A DNA stretch of 40,013 bases from DASTCC01 sp035711465. GTDB taxonomy: Bacteria > Acidobacteriota > Vicinamibacteria > Vicinamibacterales > SCN-69-37. The notes below the pieces were generated by a model. It ran no database searches and had not been told where the DNA came from. It worked only from the letters and a program-made list of their open reading frames with translations. How positions within the stretch are numbered: the first letter of the stretch is position 1; each line of letters opens with the position of its first letter. The position numbers and the translations under genes were made by a program. Shown here piece by piece: positions 34,822 through 40,013 of this stretch. The DNA lies in assembly GCA_035711465.1 (NCBI GenBank), contig DASTCC010000571.1, positions 1-40,013 of the forward strand. Direction: 5' to 3'.

Positions 34822-35111
34822 TGAACAGGGATGAAGGGATCGCGAGCGCCGGCTTCGCTGTCGGCGTTCTGACGGGAGTCGTCATGGGAGCTGGCCTCGC
34901 CCTGCTCTTTGCGCCAAAGACAGGCCGTGACCTGCGCCACGATCTCGGCGAGTCGATGGGCCACGCCCGTGAGGCTCTGGTGAAGCGCTATCAGACGTTC
35001 GCGAGCAGGGCCGAGTCGAGCGTGGACCGTGCTGTCGCGGCGGTCGAAGCGGAAGCGCGGCAGTTCGCCGAACGCGAGTCGCCGTGGCAGACCGTCCACC
35101 GCGAATCCTGA
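34818..35111 (+). CDS. YtxH-like small membrane protein
   Basis: 97 residues. After a short polar start, one hydrophobic glycine-rich helix (about 11-33, FAVGVLTGVVMGAGLALLFAPKTG) ends in the A-P-K-T-G-R-D-L-R motif of the YtxH family. A charged helix follows (about 38-90), rich in Ala/Glu/Arg. YtxH proteins are small stress-related membrane proteins of unclear function. Two adjacent ATG codons (34818, 34821) follow GGAGGG; the first overlaps the previous stop. It is the last gene before the convergent terminator at 35133-35167. Confidence 0.85.
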   Translation: MMNRDEGIASAGFAVGVLTGVVMGAGLALLFAPKTGRDLRHDLGESMGHAREALVKRYQTFASRAESSVDRAVAAVEAEARQFAERESPWQTVHRES

Positions 35112-35132
35112 TCGAACCGACCGCACACATCA

Positions 35133-35167
35133 CGGGCTCACGCGATCGCGAGGATCGCGTGAGCCCG
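35133..35167. terminator. Bidirectional terminator hairpin between convergent genes
   Basis: Perfect 15-base arms at 35133-35147 and 35153-35167 with a 5-base loop. It lies 21 bases after the YtxH-like stop (plus) and 37 bases after the BON stop (minus), so it can serve both transcripts. No strong T-run is present on either side. Confidence 0.75.
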
Positions 35168-35204
35168 ATTGCTGTACGCAGGCGCTCGTTTCAAGCGAGA
35201 ACCG

Positions 35205-35783
35205 CTACGGCTTGATCGTCAACTGATCGACGACCTTGGTCACGCCTTCGGTGTCCTTGGCGAGCTGCGCCGCGCGGCTCTTGCCGGCGGCCGACGCGAC
35301 GGTGCCCTTGAGCGTCACGACGCCGTTGGCGGTGTCGACGTTGATGTCAGAGCCCTTCAGGGCGTCTTCGCCCATGAAGAACCATTTGACCTTGGTCGTG
35401 ATCCACGCGTCGGTGATCTTCTCGCCGGTCTTGCTCATGCCGGACTTGATGCGATCGGCGACGGACTTGTCTTCGTTGGGATCGACCTGAATGGTGTTCT
35501 CGACCTTGCTGATGCCGTCGACCTTCGCGAGCCGTTCGGCTTCGGCCTTCTGCGCGGCGGTCGCGACATCGCCCGAGAGCGTCGCGACGCCGTTGGCGAC
35601 CTTGACGCGGAGGTCGTACTTCCGCACCGACGCGTTGGTCTCGAGCCGGAAGGCGATCTTGTCCTTCAGCGCCTCATCGGTCTGCGGCGCGGTGCGTGTC
35701 TGCGCGGCGAGCGGCGCGACCGATCCAGGCGGGACCGGCACCGCGACGAGAACGGCCGCGGCGACGAAAGATCTGATCAACAT
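35205..35783 (-). CDS. Periplasmic protein with two BON domains (OsmY-like)
   Basis: 192 residues with a signal peptide (about 1-27, cleavage near PLAAQ-T). Two BON domains follow: about 36-101 (LKDKIAFRLETNASVRKYDLRVKVANGVATLSGDV to GISKVENTIQV) and about 122-190 (ITDAWITTKVKWFFMGEDALKGSDINVDTANGVVTLKGTV to GVTKVVDQLTI). This is the OsmY layout; OsmY-type proteins protect the periplasm under osmotic stress and may bind phospholipid. GAGGAGG precedes the ATG. A TGGCAT-N5-TTGAA element lies 41 bases upstream, similar to the one before the second activator. It follows that activator's gene by 123 bases. Confidence 0.92.
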   Translation of the reverse strand: MLIRSFVAAAVLVAVPVPPGSVAPLAAQTRTAPQTDEALKDKIAFRLETNASVRKYDLRVKVANGVATLSGDVATAAQKAEAERLAKVDGISKVENTIQVDPNEDKSVADRIKSGMSKTGEKITDAWITTKVKWFFMGEDALKGSDINVDTANGVVTLKGTVASAAGKSRAAQLAKDTEGVTKVVDQLTIKP

Positions 35784-35823
35784 GGGGGTTCCTCCTCACG
35801 TGCCAGGGGCCACTTTGAGGAAG

Positions 35824-35839
35824 TTCAAACCCCATGCCA
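35824..35839 (-). promoter_or_regulatory. Sigma-54-like element with GA at -12, upstream of the BON gene
   Basis: On the minus strand TGGCATGGGGTTTGAA has TGGCA at -24 and TTGAA at -12, so the usual GC is replaced by GA. It ends 40 bases before the ATG at 35783. The same form and spacing occurs at 36986-37001. Confidence 0.4.
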
Positions 35840-35906
35840 CGACGCCCTTCTGTCGCCGCCCCGTTAGCACCGGCCCGTTTTCGTCCTTCGCCGGGGGATG
35901 CGCGAA

Positions 35907-36944
35907 TCAGCCCTGTAGATCCGGCACGGCCGGCGCCGGCGCGTCCGCGTCGAGTCCGAGCGCCTTCATCTTGTTGAGGAGCGTCTTGTAGCTGACGCCG
36001 AGCATGCGCGCGGCGCGGCGCCGGTTCCAGCGCACGACCGCCAGCACGCGCGCGATCATCTCGCGCTCGACCCGGATGGTGGCGCGGCGCGCCAGATCCG
36101 GCAGCGTGCCGAACTCCTGCAGCAAGCCGCCTGGCGGCGGCGACACCGCCGCCGCCGGGGCGGCGCCCGCCGCGGCGGCGGCCGGCACGGCCGAACGGCC
36201 GCGCGTCAGCTCGTCGACGATCATCTCCTCGTCGCCGAGCAGCACATAGCGCTGCATGACGTTCTCGAGCTCGCGCACGTTGCCCGGCCAGTGGTAGGCG
36301 AGCAGCGCCTCCATCGCCGACGCCGACATCGGCACCGCGTCGCGGCCCTCGCGGGCGGCGAAGCCGCGGAGCATGTCGTTGGCCAGCGTCGGAATCTCCT
36401 CGCGCCGATCGCGAAGCGGCGGCACGTCGATTTCGATCACCTGCAGCCGGTAGTAGAGGTCCTCGCGGAACCGCCCGCTGGCGATCATCTCCGGCACGGA
36501 CTGGTTGGTCGCGGCGATGACGCGGACGTCGAGCGCGATCGGCTCGTTGCTGCCGACGCGAGAGACGTGGCCGTCCTCGAGGACGTGCAGCAGCTTCGCC
36601 TGCAGCGTCGCCGGCATCTCGCCGATCTCGTCGAGCATCAGCGTGCCGTGGTTGGCGGCCTCGAACTTTCCGGCGGTGGCCGATTCGGCGCCGGTGAAGG
36701 CGCCGCGCTCGTGTCCGAACATCTCGCTCTCGAGCAGTTCGGAGGGCAGCGCCGCACAATTGACCTTCACGAAGCGACGGTCGTGGCGCGACGACCGCCG
36801 GTGGAGCTCGCGGGCAATGACTTCCTTGCCGACGCCGCTCTCGCCGGTGATCAACACGGTGGCATCGCAGTCGGCCACCCGCGCAACCATCGCGACCACA
36901 CGCTGCATGGCACGGCTGAGTGTCCAGGACATCTGTGAACTCAT
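35907..36944 (-). CDS. Second receiver-less sigma-54-dependent activator
   Basis: 345 residues from ATG 36944, which has GGAG six bases upstream. The AAA+ domain starts almost at once: Walker A GESGVGKE 34-41, GAFTGA 81-86, Walker B TLMLDEIG 101-108, R-finger FREDLYYRL near 159-167. An Ala/Pro-rich linker (about 250-275) leads to the Fis-type HTH (about 290-329, VRWNRRRAARMLGVSYKTLLNKMKALG). As in the first activator there is no input domain, so regulation must come from a partner protein or from expression level. Its HTH is almost identical to that of the first activator (SYKTLLNKMK is invariant), which predicts overlapping DNA targets. A sigma-54-like element lies 42 bases upstream, so it may be autoregulated. 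Confidence 0.95.
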   Translation of the reverse strand: MSSQMSWTLSRAMQRVVAMVARVADCDATVLITGESGVGKEVIARELHRRSSRHDRRFVKVNCAALPSELLESEMFGHERGAFTGAESATAGKFEAANHGTLMLDEIGEMPATLQAKLLHVLEDGHVSRVGSNEPIALDVRVIAATNQSVPEMIASGRFREDLYYRLQVIEIDVPPLRDRREEIPTLANDMLRGFAAREGRDAVPMSASAMEALLAYHWPGNVRELENVMQRYVLLGDEEMIVDELTRGRSAVPAAAAAGAAPAAAVSPPPGGLLQEFGTLPDLARRATIRVEREMIARVLAVVRWNRRRAARMLGVSYKTLLNKMKALGLDADAPAPAVPDLQG

Positions 36945-36985
36945 GTGTTTCTCCGGGCGCAATCGGGAGGGGCCGAGCTCAAATG

Positions 36986-37001
36986 TTCAAGTCATGTGCC
37001 A
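36986..37001 (-). promoter_or_regulatory. Sigma-54-like element with GA at -12, upstream of the second activator
   Basis: On the minus strand TGGCACATGACTTGAA has a perfect -24 TGGCAC and TTGAA at -12, 42 bases before ATG 36944. It is near-identical in form and spacing to the element at 35824-35839. Apart from this element and the hairpin at 37211-37255, the stretch 36945-37265 (321 bases) shows no convincing gene. Confidence 0.4.
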
Positions 37002-37210
37002 CCCGATGAAGCCCTGAAGCGGGACCTTGCCGGAGCGCGGCCATAACGACCCTGCCCATTGGCGGGGCCGCGGTATGGAAGAACGACTCGGTGGCCGGGC
37101 CGCGGGGCTGGCGTACGTCGCCGATTACCTCACGCTCTCAGCCCCGCTGACGCTGGCGGGTCTCGCGCTGACGCGCGAAACGAAGGACGCGATGTTGCTC
37201 GCTGAACCGG

Positions 37211-37255
37211 GCCGGGCGACAACCTGCCCCGCGCGGACGTGGTGCGTCGCCCGGC
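37211..37255. terminator. Terminator-like inverted repeat after the CHRD gene
   Basis: GCCGGGCGAC (37211-37220) and GTCGCCCGGC (37246-37255) form a 10-base perfect stem with a 25-base loop. It begins 11 bases after the CHRD stop on the minus strand. No T-run follows, so this is tentative. Confidence 0.4.
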
Positions 37256-37265
37256 CTCTCACCCG

Positions 37266-37826
37266 CTATTTCGTGCGTACCTGCCCACGGACCTCGCCGC
37301 CGGGAAAGTCGCCGGGCCCGGTGTTGATCGCCCCGACGCCGTCGTTGGTGTGCACGTTCACATAGGTGTTGCCGGCGCGCATCTCGGCGAGGAGCGCCGA
37401 GAACGGTTGACCCGCGAGCGGGCCCATGAAGTTCGCCGCGGTGAACGTCCCCTCGGCGAGCACGCCGTCATGACGGCCGCCGCCGCTCGCGACCGGCCCG
37501 AAGAGAAACACGACGATCGGTCCGTTGGCGTCCACCGGGCCGACGTGGATGTGCGACTGCACGACGTTGCTGATGTTGGAGGCGATCAGCTTGTACGACA
37601 TCGACACGCCGTCGGGCAGCACCTTCATGATCGCCTGGCCCTGGGCCGGCGTCTCGCGCGCGGGCACTTCGTGGTCACCCACCAGATGTGTGGACGACAG
37701 CGGGTCTCCCTTGACCTCCTGGATCGCCAGCGGCACCACGAACTCCGTGGGTGACGCCGGGCCGCTGCTGCGCGAGCAGCCAACGGCCAGGGCTATCGCA
37801 AGCACTGTGAAACCGTTTCGTTTCAT
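37266..37826 (-). CDS. CHRD-domain lipoprotein
   Basis: 186 residues. A lipobox (LAVGC, Cys17) follows a short hydrophobic segment, so it is lipidated and faces the periplasm or cell surface. The CHRD domain covers about 30-185, with SSTHLVGDHEVPARET-x-x-x-G, SYKLIASNISNVVQSHIHVGP, GPIVVFLFG, and a final YVNVHTNDGVGAINTGPGDFPGGEVRGQV. The VNVHT-N-x5-G-E-x-R-G-Q ending is the CHRD hallmark. The function of bacterial CHRD proteins is unknown. GGAGAGGAC precedes the ATG. No sigma-54-like site was found here, so it may not belong to the same regulon. Confidence 0.9.
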   Translation of the reverse strand: MKRNGFTVLAIALAVGCSRSSGPASPTEFVVPLAIQEVKGDPLSSTHLVGDHEVPARETPAQGQAIMKVLPDGVSMSYKLIASNISNVVQSHIHVGPVDANGPIVVFLFGPVASGGGRHDGVLAEGTFTAANFMGPLAGQPFSALLAEMRAGNTYVNVHTNDGVGAINTGPGDFPGGEVRGQVRTK

Positions 37827-37997
37827 GTCCTCTCCCTTCAGGCAATTCGAGTCTTCTGGGGGGACCAGTGCCTATTCTGGCAGTACTGCTCCGGTCGGTG
37901 CGTCAATTGTTCCCGTCAGCGTGAACAGATCGCGCGCGCGGCGCCGACCGTCATCCGCGCCCGTGCTCGACCGCGGAGCGGGATCGAGCGACGCGCG

Positions 37998-38013
37998 TGG
38001 TACCGTGCTTGCA
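37998..38013 (+). promoter_or_regulatory. Sigma-54 promoter of the 55-residue membrane peptide
   Basis: TGGTACCGTGCTTGCA has TGGTAC at -24 (one change), a full TTGCA at -12 and exact GG-N10-GC spacing. The expected start is near 38024, about 8 bases before the ATG at 38032. Confidence 0.6.
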
Positions 38014-38031
38014 CTCCATCGAGAGATCCCA

Positions 38032-38199
38032 ATGCGTAAATGGTGGTGGGCGATCCTGATCGCGTTCGGCTTCGCCTCGGCGCTCGCGGCGTTCGTGCGC
38101 CGGCGTGCGGCGCCGGCGCCGCGAATTCGCTGGACGCTGCCTGAGAATGCCGAGCCGGACGCGCCCCGTCACGCCGCCCGGACGACGACGCACGATTGA
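38032..38199 (+). CDS. Small single-pass membrane peptide
   Basis: 55 residues: MRKWWWAILIAFGFASALAAFVRRR as one membrane helix with a Trp cluster at its start, then a short Arg/Pro/Ala-rich tail (about 26-55). The frame is open further upstream, but ATG 38032 starts the membrane segment and is preceded by GAGAGA. The sigma-54-like promoter at 37998-38013 ends 18 bases before it, which supports a real gene. No family recognised. It could be a small stress peptide acting on the inner membrane or a partner protein such as an activator inhibitor; that is speculation. Confidence 0.6.
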   Translation: MRKWWWAILIAFGFASALAAFVRRRAAPAPRIRWTLPENAEPDAPRHAARTTTHD

Positions 38200-38255
38200 T
38201 CGGCCGCTGAACTTTTTCACCGTCCGGCGCGAAGTGCAGGTAGAGACTGGACTGC

Positions 38256-38324
38256 TTGCACGACGCGCTGACCCCGCCTGACCGGATTCCCGCCGGCGAT
38301 CGCGCCGCATTCGAGGCCTTCTAA
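38256..38324 (+). pseudogene. 5' fragment of the ECF sigma gene, ended by an in-frame TAA
   Basis: A frame from TTG 38256 reads as the start of sigma region 2.1 (PAGDRAAFEAF) and meets TAA at 38322-38324. The same frame continues as RDLGPAVHRFLRHYLGD in the downstream gene. ECF sigma factors normally have Tyr at the stop position (F-Y-R), so a single base change of TAC or TAT to TAA would explain it. Confidence 0.6.
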
Positions 38325-38342
38325 CGGGACCTCGGACCGGCC

Positions 38343-38780
38343 GTGCACCGGTTCCTTCGCCACTACCTCGGCGACCTCCGTGCCGCCGACGACGTGACGC
38401 AGGACGTGTTTCTGGCGCTGTGGAAGGGCGCCGACGGCTTCGATCCGACCCGGGGCACGCTGCGGCAATACGTCTTCGGCGTCGCCCGGCGTCGCGGCGC
38501 GGACTGGCGTCGCCGTCACATCGAGCGGATCCCCGCACGCGCCCCGGATCCCCTCGTCGACGCCGTCGATCGCCTCGTCGAGATCCGTGACGCGCTGACG
38601 CGGCTCGACGCTGACGATCGCGCGCTCCTGTGGTTGCGCGATGTCGAAGGTCATTCCTACGCGGAGCTCGCCGCGCTGTTCGAGATCCCGCTCGGCACGA
38701 TCAAGTCGCGTCTGTTCACGGCGCGGACGACGCTGCGGCGCCTCTGGCTCAGCGAGCCGCCGGTCGTCCGCTCGAGGTGA
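38343..38780 (+). CDS. ECF sigma factor, truncated at the N-terminus by a nonsense codon
   Basis: 145 residues from GTG 38343. Region 2 reads HRFLRHYLGDLRAADDVTQDVFLALWKGADGFDPTRGTLRQYVFGVARRRGADWRRR, region 4 reads LTRLDADDRALLWLRDVEGHSYAELAALFEIPLGTIKSRLFTARTTLRRLW. Both fit ECF (group 4) sigma factors. The first part of region 2.1 lies upstream of an in-frame TAA (38322-38324). A protein from the GTG would lack that helix, and no ribosome binding site precedes it. The gene is therefore either broken, or the stop is a sequencing error, or a shortened form is made. The anti-sigma gene starts 4 bases after its stop. Confidence 0.75.
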   Translation: MHRFLRHYLGDLRAADDVTQDVFLALWKGADGFDPTRGTLRQYVFGVARRRGADWRRRHIERIPARAPDPLVDAVDRLVEIRDALTRLDADDRALLWLRDVEGHSYAELAALFEIPLGTIKSRLFTARTTLRRLWLSEPPVVRSR

Positions 38781-38784
38781 GTCA

Positions 38785-39903
38785 ATGGATTGTTCGGACG
38801 CTGCGCCCTATGTTTCCCTGCTGCACGACGGCGAACCCGTCCCTGCCGAGGCCGCGCGACACATCGCTGGCTGCTCGGTGTGCCGGCAATCGCTGCGTGA
38901 GTGGTTCGAGGTGACGGCGCATCTGCGCCTGACTGCCGCGGCCGATCTCGCGGCGGCGCTGCCGCCGCTCGCCTTGCCGAATGCCGTGAGCTCGCCGGAC
39001 ACGCCCGCATGGTGGCGGCGGTGGCGGAGCCCGCTGCGCGTCCCTCGGTTCGGGGCGGCGATCGTCACGGTGGCGCTCGTGGTGTCGTCGGTCGGTTGGT
39101 TCCGCGCCGAAACCGGCAGCCGCGTCGTGCACCAGTTGCGCGCGGAGATCATCACGGCGTGTGATGACCCCGCCGGCGGACGCATCACGTCGAAAGCGAC
39201 GCTGACGGCGATCGTCGGATCGCGGTCGACGTTCTATACCTCGGATCCCTGCCACCCCGGGGGCGGCGGTCTGCTTGGCGTCGTCGACCCGGTGTCGCTG
39301 AACAACGGCGTGGTGAAGCTGAAGCTCGGCGCCATCCGAAGCGCCGGGCTGCAAGGCGCGGCACCGGATCTGACAAACCTCCAACTGAAGGACTTCGATT
39401 ACATACCGGGCGAAGAGGTGCGGGTCCCGGTGGACGGCAGCCCGACGACCGCGACGTTCGTCGGCCAGATCACGCAGCGCATCGGCACCGATGAGCCGGT
39501 GTCGATGGCGTCGCTGCTGCCGCGCGAAGGGGAGCTGACGATTACGATGCCGGCGATGCTCGACGACGGCAAGACGGTCGTCGTCACCACGAATGCCGGC
39601 GGCACGGCGCGCGCCGGACAGGCCATTGCGATCTACGCGCCCGGGCACGGCCTGTTCGTGTTCAGTCTCGACAACTTCGCGGAGGCATCGCAAGCGCAAG
39701 CCGCCGGCGCGACGATAGCGTTCGTCTCGAGTGGACGCCGGTACACCCTGTATTCGTCTCTGCCGATCACCAGCGGCGCACAGCCGCGCACGATCTGGTT
39801 CCGGCACCTTGCCGACTACCGGCCGTCCACGCGCGGCGCATCGGGCGGCTCCGACGATCTACCCGGGCTGCGCATCGGCGATGCGGCGACGCTCTCGCGG
39901 TGA
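38785..39903 (+). CDS. Membrane anti-sigma factor with zinc-finger and large periplasmic domain
   Basis: 372 residues from ATG 38785, with AGGTGAG upstream. The N-terminal zinc-anti-sigma motif H-x3-C-x2-C is at H26, C30 and C33 (ARHIAGCSVCRQ). A membrane helix covers about 90-104 (AAIVTVALVVSSVGW). The outer region, about 270 residues, is beta-rich with no family I recognise, with an isolated pair of cysteines (ITACDDP, SDPCHPG) that might form a disulfide. It forms an operon with the ECF sigma gene just upstream, which it should hold inactive. If the sigma factor is truly truncated, this gene may be a remnant or may have another partner. Confidence 0.8.
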   Translation: MDCSDAAPYVSLLHDGEPVPAEAARHIAGCSVCRQSLREWFEVTAHLRLTAAADLAAALPPLALPNAVSSPDTPAWWRRWRSPLRVPRFGAAIVTVALVVSSVGWFRAETGSRVVHQLRAEIITACDDPAGGRITSKATLTAIVGSRSTFYTSDPCHPGGGGLLGVVDPVSLNNGVVKLKLGAIRSAGLQGAAPDLTNLQLKDFDYIPGEEVRVPVDGSPTTATFVGQITQRIGTDEPVSMASLLPREGELTITMPAMLDDGKTVVVTTNAGGTARAGQAIAIYAPGHGLFVFSLDNFAEASQAQAAGATIAFVSSGRRYTLYSSLPITSGAQPRTIWFRHLADYRPSTRGASGGSDDLPGLRIGDAATLSR

Positions 39904-39934
39904 GAGCGGGCCTGGACAGGAAAAGGTCCGCTGC

Positions 39935-39940
39935 TACACT
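39935..39940 (+). promoter_or_regulatory. TACACT -10-like box, candidate leaderless promoter
   Basis: TACACT ends 6 bases before the GTG at 39947, with no ribosome binding site. It has the same form and spacing as the boxes at 3423 and 14097. Confidence 0.5.
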
Positions 39941-39946
39941 CTGCGC

Positions 39947-40013
39947 GTGCCCCTCCGACGCCGACTCGGTCTCTGCCTGATCCTGCTGTCGTTGACGCCG
40001 GCGGTTCCTGTCC
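39947..40013 (+). CDS. Start of an exported protein, cut by window end
   Basis: The first 22 codons from GTG 39947 read PLRRRLGLCLILLSLTPAVPV after the start, a classic signal peptide (basic start, then a hydrophobic core). Nothing more can be said about its role. The TACACT box 6 bases upstream supports the start. Confidence 0.6.
   Translation, partial: MPLRRRLGLCLILLSLTPAVPV

Noticed and set aside
37027..37365. 112-codon frame on the plus strand between the activator and CHRD genes
   Set aside because: It runs into the antisense of the CHRD gene, has no family features and no promoter or ribosome binding site.

Overview
The window is a GC-rich bacterial chromosome segment that looks like Acidobacteriota, most likely the Vicinamibacteria (subdivision 6). 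The signs are two PadR-regulator/ADOP-type permease pairs, a Ser/Thr kinase fused to a beta-propeller-like domain, a von Willebrand A protein of the acidobacterial type, and TAnnnT boxes 6-9 bases before start codons, which suggest leaderless transcription. This placement is an inference from gene content. I saw no rRNA, tRNA, IS element, phage or CRISPR array.

Layout. 1-3338 (minus): the 5' part of an AsmA-like protein and a secreted GH127 beta-L-arabinofuranosidase. 3435-6817 (plus): FAD amine oxidase, LolA-like periplasmic protein and MFS transporter in one tight operon. 6823-9663: an exported protein of unknown role, a glycerate-kinase-like P-loop kinase and a methyltransferase. 9721-12764 (minus): PadR plus ADOP permease. 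12835-14430: a small conserved protein, a VOC protein, an exported DinB-fold protein and a small winged-helix-like protein. 14621-20157 (minus): Ser/Thr kinase, ABC ATPase, ABC permease and parvulin lipoprotein. 20247-23286 (minus): a second PadR plus ADOP pair. 23448-25546 (plus): TPR protein and VWA protein. 25553-27406 (minus): IPT/TIG protein, Ku and a small protein in one operon. 27675-30933 (plus): GT4 glycosyltransferase and glycogen-debranching-type enzyme. 31217-38199: a stress-type island with a DUF892/YciF-like protein, two BON proteins, a YtxG/YtxH-like pair, two sigma-54 activators without receiver domains, a CHRD lipoprotein and a 55-residue membrane peptide. 38256-39903: an ECF sigma gene interrupted by an in-frame stop, and its anti-sigma gene. 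The first bases of another exported protein follow.

The most interesting reading concerns 27.6-38.0 kb. Five sites there match the sigma-54 promoter pattern (GG-N10-GC with good flanks), and each sits upstream of an operon pointing the right way. Two more sites have GA instead of GC at -12 and lie at nearly the same distance from their start codons. Two of the strong sites are divergent and form an inverted repeat between the Ku operon and the glycosyltransferase/debranching operon. The two activators encoded in the same stretch are PspF-like (AAA+ plus Fis-type HTH only) and have nearly identical DNA-recognition helices. I infer a compact sigma-54 stress or starvation regulon that combines DNA end joining, alpha-glucan metabolism, a ferritin-like protein and envelope proteins. 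The promoter matches are seen directly. The regulon, and which activator serves which promoter, are inference.
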